From Protula sp. h YS-2021 (taxonomy: Eukaryota; Annelida; Polychaeta; Sabellida; Serpulidae), in the NCBI GenBank assembly GCA_949752745.1, contig OX457034.1, forward strand, positions 32,035,544-32,099,543: a stretch of DNA of 64,000 bases, in the 5' to 3' direction. The translations under genes were made by a program, and so were the position numbers. This document shows, piece after piece, positions 28,301 to 38,356 of the stretch. Each line of letters opens with the position of its first letter. Position 1 is the first letter of the stretch. Below the pieces are notes generated by a model. That model had not been told where the DNA came from. It ran no database searches and saw only the letters and a list, made by a program, of their open reading frames with translations.

Positions 28301-31300
28301 GGTTAATTTGGTGGATACGTTAAATTTTGAAAGTGGAATATCTTTAAAAGTATTGGTGATAGAGAGACGGGGATTTGACGAGGTGATATGGCGAATATGA
28401 ATTATGTATGATCCAGTAGTGTTTTTAGGCCATTCTGAGCCCTTTAAATTGCACTTTTACAAAGGCAAAGTTTTCTACAGGCGAGTGTTAAATGAATGGT
28501 TTTAAGAACAGCGAGATAGTTTTTTTATAAATAGATTTGTCTATTTCTTAGTGATTGGATGAATGATCAGATCAGTCCTGGAAAAAACTTCACAATAACT
28601 ATGTAACTGTTTGATATATTTTTTTAAAGTAAACCTTTGTAACCATATACATCCTTCATGTTACCAGTTACCAATACAAATATATGTAATGTAAGAAGCT
28701 ACTAAATTTCAACTTACAATTTAGATGTTTTCAGCATTTTATTTACAGTAGACTTTGTAAACCTAAATAATTAAAATGTATTTCTATTTCCAGCCGAGTG
28801 TGAGATGTGAGAAATAATTCTGGGGTTACGGTATATACCGCCAACAACTGGAAAAATAAAAATAAATCAAGGGGTAATGTCATTGAATGTGTGATTTGTT
28901 TTAAGAACTACAAAAAGATGTATGTATTCCATAGGTAAAAATTGTAATTTATTTCTGCATACAAACAATATGTATTTGCACCAATTATCAACTCTAAAGA
29001 AATCAGGTATTACACATATACCACCGACAAAAATGAAAATCCTGTGACTTTCTCAGTGAATTTGTGATATGGTTCAAGAGTTAGAAAGGAATGTATGTAT
29101 ACCTTTAGTAAAATTTGAACTTTATTTCTGGATACAAGCAATCGGTAGCTGCAACAAGTATCAACAGAAACAAATCACCAGAAAACATTGATGTAAAAAT
29201 TCAAAGGTCCAGTACATAATACGGCATATCCTCGTCTCGGACATTTGTCGTTGTCATGTATCTGCGCCGTATGTCGAATTATGCTGACACAGTTGACGCC
29301 CCACTCTAGCGCTATTACTCTTATATTTATGACTTCCTTAAAATCTAAGCGGTTATTGTTGCAAGATCAAAGATTTCAATTTAGTTCGTTCGTTGCATAG
29401 ACTGCACATCCTAGCTTTTATTTTAGTGTTAATGCATGTTTAACTGGCCAGTCGTTAACTGGTCAACCGTCAATGATGGATAATGGATTTACAGACATGT
29501 CTTGTTATATTTTCCATGTTGATCAAACCAACACAGGTTAAACAAGACCCAAACAGTCTGAGAAATCTGATAGATTCACAGCAGGTTATATACAAATAGT
29601 GAAAATGGTTAATTTGGTGGATACGTTAAATTTTGAAAGTGGAATATCTTTAAAAGTATTGGTGATAGAGAGACGGGGATTTGACGAGGTGATATGGCGA
29701 ATATGAATTATGTATGATCCAGTAGTGTTTTTAGGCCATTCTGAGCCCTTTAAATTGCACTTTTACAAAGGCAAAGTTTTCTACAGGCGAGTGTTAAATG
29801 AATGGTTTTAAGAACAGCGAGATAGTTTTTTTATAAATAGATTTGTCTATTTCTTAGTGATTGGATGAATGATCAGATCAGTCCTGGAAAAAACTTCACA
29901 ATAACTATGTAACTGTTTGATATATTTTTTTAAAGTAAACCTTTGTAACCATATACATCCTTCATGTTACCAGTTACCAATACAAATATATGTAATGTAA
30001 GAAGCTACTAAATTTCAACTTACAATTTAGATGTTTTCAGCATTTTATTTACAGTAGACTTTGTAAACCTAAATAATTAAAATGTACTTCTATTTCCAGC
30101 CGAGTGTGAGATGTGAGAAATAATTCTGGGGTTACGGTATATACCGCCAACAACTGGAAAAATAAAAATAAATCAAGGGGTAATGTCATTGAATGTGTGA
30201 TTTGTTTTAAGAACTACAAAAAGATGTATGTATTCCATAGGTAAAAATTGTAATTTATTTCTGCATACAAACAATATGTATTTGCACCAATTATCAACTC
30301 TAAAGAAATCAGGTATTACACATATACCACCGACAAAAATGAAAATCCTGTGACTTTCTCAGTGAATTTGTGATATGGTTCAAGAGTTAGAAAGGAATGT
30401 ATGTATACCTTTAGTAAAATTTGAACTTTATTTCTGGATACAAGCAATCGGTAGCTGCAACAAGTATCAACAGAAACAAATCACCAGAAAACATTGATGT
30501 AAAAATTCAAAGGTCCAGTACATAATACGGCATATCCTCGTCTCGGACATTTGTCGTTGTCATGTATCTGCGCCGTATGTCGAATTATGCTGACACAGTT
30601 GACGCCCCACTCTAGCGCTATTACTCTTATATTTATGACTTCCTTAAAATCTAAGCGGTTATTGTTGCAAGATCAAAGATTTCAATTTAGTTCGTTCGTT
30701 GCATAGACTGCACATCCTAGCTTTTATTTTAGTGTTAATGCATGTTTAACTGGCCAGTCGTTAACTGGTCAACCGTCAATGATGGATAATGGATTTACAG
30801 ACATGTCTTGTTATATTTTCCATGTTGATCAAACCAACACAGGTTAAACAAGACCCAAACAGTCTGAGAAATCTGATAGATTCACAGCAGGTTATATACA
30901 AATAGTGAAAATGGTTAATTTGGTGGATACGTTAAATTTTGAAAGTGGAATATCTTTAAAAGTATTGGTGATAGAGAGACGGGGATTTGACGAGGTGATA
31001 TGGCGAATATGAATTATGTATGATCCAGTAGTGTTTTTAGGCCATTCTGAGCCCTTTAAATTGCACTTTTACAAAGGCAAAGTTTTCTACAGGCGAGTGT
31101 TAAATGGCTGGTTTTAAGAACAGCGAGATAGTTTTTTTTATAAATAGATTTGTCTATTTCTTAGTGATTGGATGAATGATCAGATCAGTCCTGGAAAAAA
31201 CTTCACAATAACTATGTAACTGTTTGATATATTTTTTTAAAGTAAACCTTTGTAACCATATACATCCTTCATGTTACCAGTTACCAATACAAATATATGT

Positions 31301-34300
31301 AATGTAAGAAGCTACTAAATTTCAACTTACAATTTAGATGTTTTCAGCATTTTATTTACAGTAGACTTTGTAAACCTAAATCATTAAAATGTACTTCTAT
31401 TTCCAGCCGAGTGTGAGATGTGAGAAATAATTCTGGGGTTACGGTATATACCGCCAACAACTGGAAAAATAAAAATAAATCAAGGGGTAATGTCATTGAA
31501 TGTGTGATTTGTTTTAAGAACTACAAAAAGATGTATGTATTCCATAGGTAAAAATTGTAATTTATTTCTGCATACAAACAATATGTATTTGCACCAATTA
31601 TCAACTCTAAAGAAATCAGGTATTACACATATACCACCGACAAAAATGAAAATCCTGTGACTTTCTCAGTGAATTTGTGATATGGTTCAAGAGTTAGAAA
31701 GGAATGTATGTATACCTTTAGTAAAATTTGAACTTTATTTCTGGATACAAGCAATCGGTAGCTGCAACAAGTATCAACAGAAACAAATCACCAGAAAACA
31801 TTGATGTAAAAATTCGAAGGTCCAGTACATAATACGGCATATCCTCGTCTCGGACATTTGTCGTTGTCATGTATCTGCGCCGTATGTCGAATTATGCTGA
31901 CACAGTTGACGCCCCACTCTAGCGCTATTACTCTTATATTTATGACTTCCTTAAAATCTAAGCGGTTATTGTTGCAAGATCAAAGATTTCAATTTAGTTC
32001 GTTCGTTGCATAGACTGCACATCCTAGCTTTTATTTTAGTGTTAATGCATGTTTAACTGGCCAGTCGTTAACTGGTCAACCGTCAATGATGGATAATGGA
32101 TTTACAGACATGTCTTGTTATATTTTCCATGTTGATCAAACCAACACAGGTTAAACAAGACCCAAACAGTCTGAGAAATCTGATAGATTCACAGCAGGTT
32201 ATATACAAATAGTGAAAATGGTTAATTTGGTGGATACGTTAAATTTTGAAAGTGGAATATCTTTAAAAGTATTGGTGATAGAGAGACGGGGATTTGACGA
32301 GGTGATATGGCGAATATGAATTATGTATGATCCAGTAGTGTTTTTAGGCCATTCTGAGCCCTTTAAATTGCACTTTTACAAAGGCAAAGTTTTCTACAGG
32401 CGAGTGTTAAATGAATGGTTTTAAGAACAGCGAGATAGTTTTTTTATAAATAGATTTGTCTATTTCTTAGTGATTGGATGAATGATCAGATCAGTCCTGG
32501 AAAAAACTTCACAATAACTATGTAACTGTTTGATATATTTTTTTAAAGTAAACCTTTGTAACCATATACATCCTTCATGTTACCAGTTACCAATACAAAT
32601 ATATGTAATGTAAGAAGCTACTAAATTTCAACTTACAATTTAGATGTTTTCAGCATTTTATTTACAGTAGACTTTGTAAACCTAAATAATTAAAATGTAC
32701 TTCTATTTCCAGCCGAGTGTGAGATGTGAGAAATAATTCTGGGGTTACGGTATATACCGCCAACAACTGGAAAAATAAAAATAAATCAAGGGGTAATGTC
32801 ATTGAATGTGTGATTTGTTTTAAGAACTACAAAAAGATGTATGTATTCCATAGGTAAAAATTGTAATTTATTTCTGCATACAAACAATATGTATTTGCAC
32901 CAATTATCAACTCTAAAGAAATCAGGTATTACACATATACCACCGACAAAAATGAAAATCCTGTGACTTTCTCAGTGAATTTGTGATATGGTTCAAGAGT
33001 TAGAAAGGAATGTATGTATACCTTTAGTAAAATTTGAACTTTATTTCTGGATACAAGCAATCGGTAGCTGCAACAAGTATCAACAGAAACAAATCACCAG
33101 AAAACATTGATGTAAAAATTCAAAGGTCCAGTACATAATACGGCATATCCTCGTCTCGGACATTTGTCGTTGTCATGTATCTGCGCCGTATGTCGAATTA
33201 TGCTGACACAGTTGACGCCCCACTCTAGCGCTATTACTCTTATATTTATGACTTCCTTAAAATCTAAGCGGTTATTGTTGCAAGATCAAAGATTTCAATT
33301 TAGTTCGTTCGTTGCATAGACTGCACATCCTAGCTTTTATTTTAGTGTTAATGCATGTTTAACTGGCCAGTCGTTAACTGGTCAACCGTCAATGATGGAT
33401 AATGGATTTACAGACATGTCTTGTTATATTTTCCATGTTGATCAAACCAACACAGGTTAAACAAGACCCAAACAGTCTGAGAAATCTGATAGATTCACAG
33501 CAGGTTATATACAAATAGTGAAAATGGTTAATTTGGTGGATACGTTAAATTTTGAAAGTGGAATATCTTTAAAAGTATTGGTGATAGAGAGACGGGGATT
33601 TGACGAGGTGATATGGCGAATATGAATTATGTATGATCCAGTAGTGTTTTTAGGCCATTCTGAGCCCTTTAAATTGCACTTTTACAAAGGCAAAGTTTTC
33701 TACAGGCGAGTGTTAAATGAATGGTTTTAAGAACAGCGAGATAGTTTTTTTATAAATAGATTTGTCTATTTCTTAGTGATTGGATGAATGATCAGATCAG
33801 TCCTGGAAAAAACTTCACAATAACTATGTAACTGTTTGATATATTTTTTTAAAGTAAACCTTTGTAACCATATACATCCTTCATGTTACCAGTTACCAAT
33901 ACAAATATATGTAATGTAAGAAGCTACTAAATTTCAACTTACAATTTAGATGTTTTCAGCATTTTATTTACAGTAGACTTTGTAAACCTAAATAATTAAA
34001 ATGTACTTCTATTTCCAGCCGAGTGTGAGATGTGAGAAATAATTCTGGGGTTACGGTATATACCGCCAACAACTGGAAAAATAAAAATAAATCAAGGGGT
34101 AATGTCATTGAATGTGTGATTTGTTTTAAGAACTACAAAAAGATGTATGTATTCCATAGGTAAAAATTGTAATTTATTTCTGCATACAAACAATATGTAT
34201 TTGCACCAATTATCAACTCTAAAGAAATCAGGTATTACACATATACCACCGACAAAAATGAAAATCCTGTGACTTTCTCAGTGAATTTGTGATATGGTTC

Positions 34301-36164
34301 AAGAGTTAGAAAGGAATGTATGTATACCTTTAGTAAAATTTGAACTTTATTTCTGGATACAAGCAATCGGTAGCTGCAACAAGTATCAACAGAAACAAAT
34401 CACCAGAAAACATTGATGTAAAAATTCAAAGGTCCAGTACATAATACGGCATATCCTCGTCTCGGACATTTGTCGTTGTCATGTATCTGCGCCGTATGTC
34501 GAATTATGCTGACACAGTTGACGCCCCACTCTAGCGCTATTACTCTTATATTTATGACTTCCTTAAAATCTAAGCGGTTATTGTTGCAAGATCAAAGATT
34601 TCAATTTAGTTCGTTCGTTGCATAGACTGCACATCCTAGCTTTTATTTTAGTGTTAATGCATGTTTAACTGGCCAGTCGTTAACTGGTCAACCGTCAATG
34701 ATGGATAATGGATTTACAGACATGTCTTGTTATATTTTCCATGTTGATCAAACCAACACAGGTTAAACAAGACCCAAACAGTCTGAGAAATCTGATAGAT
34801 TCACAGCAGGTTATATACAAATAGTGAAAATGGTTAATTTGGTGGATACGTTAAATTTTGAAAGTGGAATATCTTTAAAAGTATTGGTGATAGAGAGACG
34901 GGGATTTGACGAGGTGATATGGCGAATATGAATTATGTATGATCCAGTAGTGTTTTTAGGCCATTCTGAGCCCTTTAAATTGCACTTTTACAAAGGCAAA
35001 GTTTTCTACAGGCGAGTGTTAAATGAATGGTTTTAAGAACAGCGAGATAGTTTTTTTATAAATAGATTTGTCTATTTCTTAGTGATTGGATGAATGATCA
35101 GATCAGTCCTGGAAAAAACTTCACAATAACTATGTAACTGTTTGATATATTTTTTTAAAGTAAACCTTTGTAACCATATACATCCTTCATGTTACCAGTT
35201 ACCAATACAAATATATGTAATGTAAGAAGCTACTAAATTTCAACTTACAATTTAGATGTTTTCAGCATTTTATTTACAGTAGACTTTGTAAACCTAAATA
35301 ATTAAAATGTACTTCTATTTCCAGCCGAGTGTGAGATGTGAGAAATAATTCTGGGGTTACGGTATATACCGCCAACAACTGGAAAAATAAAAATAAATCA
35401 AGGGGTAATGTCATTGAATGTGTGATTTGTTTTAAGAACTACAAAAAGATGTATGTATTCCATAGGTAAAAATTGTAATTTATTTCTGCATACAAACAAT
35501 ATGTATTTGCACCAATTATCAACTCTAAAGAAATCAGGTATTACACATATACCACCGACAAAAATGAAAATCCTGTGACTTTCTCAGTGAATTTGTGATA
35601 TGGTTCAAGAGTTAGAAAGGAATGTATGTATACCTTTAGTAAAATTTGAACTTTATTTCTGGATACAAGCAATCGGTAGCTGCAACAAGTATCAACAGAA
35701 ACAAATCACCAGAAAACATTGATGTAAAAATTCAAAGGTCCAGTACATAATACGGCATATCCTCGTCTCGGACATTTGTCGTTGTCATGTATCTGCGCCG
35801 TATGTCGAATTATGCTGACACAGTTGACGCCCCACTCTAGCGCTATTACTCTTATATTTATGACTTCCTTAAAATCTAAGCGGTTATTGTTGCAAGATCA
35901 AAGATTTCAATTTAGTTCGTTCGTTGCATAGACTGCACATCCTAGCTTTTATTTTAGTGTTAATGCATGTTTAACTGGCCAGTCGTTAACTGGTCAACCG
36001 TCAATGATGGATAATGGATTTACAGACATGTCTTGTTATATTTTCCATGTTGATCAAACCAACACAGGTTAAACAAGACCCAAACAGTCTGAGAAATCTG
36101 ATAGATTCACAGCAGGTTATATACAATTCCAGTGACATTGAAAAATGGTGTGTAAAATTACTGA

Positions 36165-36238
36165 TAGAGAATTGAATTGGATAGAGCATTGGTTCGGTAA
36201 GCCGAAGGTCCCGAGTTCGACTCCAGCTCGGGGCGGCA
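36165..36238 (+). pseudogene. tRNA-like (SINE-head-like) sequence, copy 1
   Basis: The stretch tagagcattggttcggtaa, then gccgaaggtc and the B-box-like agttcgactcc at 36214-36224, reads like the D-arm to acceptor part of a tRNA and ends ggggcggca. Ten of eleven B-box positions fit GGTTCGANTCC. A short helix (TTGGT with GCCGA) closes a 7-nt loop like an anticodon arm, but the base at loop position 33 is not the usual T, and the 5' half and A-box are badly eroded. The T-arm has become a perfect 6-bp hairpin, CCCGAG with CTCGGG, around an 11-nt loop. A run of four T residues at 36358 could stop Pol III. A tRNA-derived SINE head is likely; a working tRNA is not. With the poly(A) run at 36472 it would form a SINE of about 330 bp, though I see no flanking target duplication. 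Confidence 0.55.
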
Positions 36239-36471
36239 TGCAGGGAATTGACATTTGCTCAAATTGCCTTGGCTAAGCAAATACAGTAGATAAGATCACC
36301 TATGAAGGAATTTAAAGTTGACGCCCACTTAGCGTTTCAGCCATCCCTTAAAAAACATTTTAGAAAGAAGTTAGTTTGGGCATCGTCCAATGACTTTCTT
36401 TATTTGAGTTGCCAAAGTCAATAAAATTATTTATTTTTAAACGATCAAAAGTTTCAGGGAGTGAACTCTGT

Positions 36472-36492
36472 AAAAAAAAAAAAAAAAAAAAA
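36472..36492 (+). repeat. Poly(A) run, 21 nt
   Basis: Uninterrupted A21 following gtgaactctgt. It could be the tail of the SINE-like module that begins at 36165. Poly(A) also arises as a plain microsatellite, so the tail reading is inference. Confidence 0.9.
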
Positions 36493-36739
36493 CATAGGTT
36501 TTGCCTGTAACACTTTGGTCCCTTTTTATTCTATATTGATATTGAATGTTTCAAGTCAAACCGTAAACAAGAAGAAAAAAGTGTAAGCAACGCCTGTTTT
36601 GAAAGATTTACAATGCAGCAATAAATGTTGCAATCACTCACTTTTTCCCACACCACAATCCAATTCAGATGGGAAGGTATGTAGTTTATAAACAGGCTCG
36701 AGCATCCATACAGATAGTGCTGTGCAGGTTATGGCAGTA

Positions 36740-36935
36740 ATACAGTTGGCTGAAAGTTGGCTCGGGAGTGCGAGGGCGTAAGCGTTCCGGTGTTCTTCGG
36801 GACCCGGTGGATCGAGCTGGAACTCGGCTGTAGAAAGGCGAAAGGCGGCGTAAAACCCGCCCGGTATGCCGAAGCCCCGCCACTGACCAATGCACACTGT
36901 GGTTGATCATTGACGGTGGCTGGGGTGGCCGTATA
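36740..36935. promoter_or_regulatory. CpG-rich core of insert, copy 1; possible promoter
   Basis: This is the only strongly GC- and CpG-rich stretch in the window, with CpG dinucleotides every few bases between about 36768 and 36880. Promoter-like strings sit at its right side: gccccgcc (GC-box on the minus strand) at 36874-36881, CCAAT at 36887-36891, gtatata at 36931-36937 and ataatatatat near 36962. Their arrangement resembles a eukaryotic promoter, but no transcript is known to me. Three overlapping minus-strand open frames (87, 74 and 84 codons) cross it, as expected where stop codons are rare. The 87-codon one begins with GTG. I recognise no protein family in any of them. Confidence 0.35.
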
Positions 36936-36942
36936 TATGTCA

Positions 36943-36960
36943 GGCTTCTGGCAGCAAGCC
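36943..36960. repeat. Hairpin GGCTT/AAGCC
   Basis: Perfect 5-bp stem around the 8-nt loop ctggcagc, lying between two TATA-like strings in the insert. The same hairpin is at 45267-45284 and 60114-60131. Its function is unknown, and a 5-bp stem may be chance. Confidence 0.5.
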
Positions 36961-37205
36961 ATAATATATATCCTGCACTGCACGCTTCACTTTTTGTTTT
37001 TTTTTACCTTTGATTATGTTTTATTTTATCCAAGAGGTAGGTTATTGTTTCTACTTCATACAAAACTTATGCAAGATTTAATCATATTTTATTGCTGGTG
37101 CATGCACATAGAAGGCTCTAGAATATGCACAACAGTATTCCACACTCCTCTAGTATCGCTTGTTCAATGCTCTTTCAATCCAACTGGACAATCAAAAGCT
37201 GTGCG

Positions 37206-37244
37206 TCTCACACTTCTTGATCTCTCTCACACTGCTTGATCTCT
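37206..37244 (+). repeat. 19-bp tandem duplication in insert, copy 1
   Basis: Two copies of tctcacacttcttgatctct overlap by one base with a single T/G difference (37206-37225 and 37225-37244), so the period is 19. It is a small local duplication that predates the spread of the insert, because all three copies have it. Confidence 0.85.
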
Positions 37245-37259
37245 TCAATCATGGCATTC

Positions 37260-37912
37260 TACCTACGTCAGTTGCAGAGTTACTTCGGGATTGAAGGCAC
37301 AGAGTACGATCGTTGTACCTTACTAAGATCGAGGATGTATATTCAGACACCGTAATATCATACTGAATTTTACTTCAGGTTTTAAACAAATATTAAGTAG
37401 TCTTAAAACTGTTTGATTTTACATACACCGTTTATAAGAGAATGACATTGAAGCATTAACTTTGGCCATTTTTTTTATCTTAAACCATTTCAAAGAGAAT
37501 AAAATACTCAGACAAAAGTACAGATGCTCAATAATCTTTCAGATCAAGGCAGATCGATGAACTTTCTAAAATACATAAACCTATTTTATTGCTAAACATT
37601 AAAATATCTGCAATAAAGAAAATTTTAATGGTTATAAAAGTAAGATTGTAATGTGTGGATAAGTTTGTACAGTGTAGCTAAAGTGAAAAGGTGGTAGTAG
37701 AATTTGCAAAGTGGGGATACCTGCTTGACCTCTTCCGAGGATCATAATTTTAAAACTGATCTATGTGAAAATAAAAGAAGAAAGTTAATTTTCCTTGGAA
37801 AATAATAAAAAGTCAAATATATTGTACTTGCGATTGAAGAAAAATGGGCACGGTTGGGGAGAGGAAGAGCAAAGGAAGACGGATGTATGTAAATGTCTTG
37901 AGTAATAATGTG
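37260..37912. other. AT-rich tail of insert, nothing recognised
   Basis: After a short mixed stretch (cttcgggattgaaggc, then gtacgatcgttgtacc, which contains the palindrome GTACGATCGTTGTAC only imperfectly), the sequence is AT-rich with stops in every frame. I see no gene, no terminal inverted repeat against the left end of the insert, and no recognisable RNA. Equivalent stretches are 45584-46236 and about 60431-61083. Confidence 0.6.
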
Positions 37913-38356
37913 AAATAGTGAAAGTGGTTAATTTGGTGGATAGGTTAAATTTTGAAAGTGGAATATCTTTAAAAGTATTGGTGATAGAGAGACGGGGATT
38001 TGACGAGGTGATATGGCGAATATGAATTATGTATGATCCAGTAGTGTTTTTAGGCCATTCTGAGCCCTTTAAATTGCACTTTTACAAAGGCAAAGTTTTC
38101 TACAGGCGAGTGTTAAATGAATGGTTTTAAGAACAGCGAGATAGTTTTTTTATAAATAGATTTGTCTATTTCTTAGTGATTTGATGAATGATCAGATCAG
38201 TCCTGGAAAAAACTTCACAATAACTATGTAACTGTTTGATATATTTTTTTAAAGTAAACCTTTGTAACCATATACATCCTTCATGTTACCAGTTACCAAT
38301 ACAAATATATGTAATGTAAGAAGCTACTAAATTTCAACTTACAATTTAGATGTTTT

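Larger units (their letters stand above)
1..35262. repeat. Units 1-27, uninterrupted short-form block
   Basis: Unit starts are 1, 1307, 2613, 3919, 5225, 6531, 7837, 9143, 10449, 11755, 13061, 14367, 15674, 16980, 18286, 19591, 20897, 22202, 23508, 24814, 26120, 27426, 28732, 30038, 31345, 32651 and 33957. All carry G at unit position 715. Lengths are 1306 except unit 12 (1307, one extra T in the T7 run), unit 15 (1305, one G lost in cctgg), unit 17 (1305, one T fewer) and unit 24 (1307, one extra T). Unit 19 gains one T and loses another. Private or shared substitutions occur, for example T at 9341, 11953, 23706 and 25012 (unit position 199) and A at 7504 and 10116 (unit position 974). No gene is visible. 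Confidence 0.97.
36127..37912. mobile_element. 1.79-kb insert in unit 28
   Basis: This segment is foreign to the satellite unit. The left junction is tatatacaa then ttccagtg; the right junction is aatgtg then aaatagtg. The uninterrupted unit reads tatacaaatagtg, so AA appears at both junctions. That fits a 2-bp target duplication or a 2-bp microhomology. Order of contents: 38 bp of lead-in, tRNA-like sequence (36165-36238), SINE-like body, A21 run (36472-36492), AT-rich stretch, CpG-rich core (about 36740-36935), pyrimidine-rich stretch with a 19-bp tandem duplication (37206-37244), and an AT-rich tail. I see no convincing terminal inverted repeats and no transposase or reverse transcriptase. 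It may be a non-autonomous composite element, captured genomic DNA, or a piece lost from the short units. Confidence 0.5.
35263..38356. repeat. Unit 28, long form (3094 bp)
   Basis: The left 864 bases match the short unit, then 1786 bp of unrelated DNA intervene (36127-37912), then the unit resumes at the AA of unit positions 863-864 and runs to its normal end. Total excess over a short unit is 1788 bp. Unit position 715 is G. Right of the insert it carries two bases not found in any short unit: G at 37924 (unit position 874) and G at 37943 (unit position 893). A private T stands at 38181, where other units have G. Confidence 0.95.

Noticed and set aside
36001..36189. 62-codon minus-strand open frame at the left insert junction (also 44319-44507 and 59173-59361)
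   Set aside because: It runs across the junction from the tRNA-like region into satellite sequence, has no recognisable domain, and is the same in all copies only because the DNA is nearly identical.
36165..36238. Functional tRNA gene
   Set aside because: The acceptor and D-arm 5' halves cannot be paired, the A-box is degenerate, and the T-arm has an 11-nt loop.
36634..36910. Overlapping minus-strand open frames of 87, 74 and 84 codons over the CpG core (and their copies)
   Set aside because: Three frames are open at once, as expected in a GC-rich stretch lacking stops. The 87-codon one begins at GTG, one frame changes to 110 codons through a homopolymer indel and a substitution, and no protein family is recognisable.
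36905..36915. 11-bp inverted match between the insert (atcattgacgg) and the unit (ccgtcaatgat, 736-746)
   Set aside because: About one such match is expected by chance between sequences of this size.
36910..37239. 109-codon plus-strand open frame in the insert
   Set aside because: It begins at TTG, not ATG, translates a poly(T)-rich stretch into Phe/Leu-rich sequence that only mimics a membrane segment, and shrinks to 64 codons in the third copy.
36127..37912. Terminal inverted repeats of a DNA transposon at the insert ends
   Set aside because: The first and last ~40 bases, compared in opposite orientation, share only short strings such as gacatt at different offsets.
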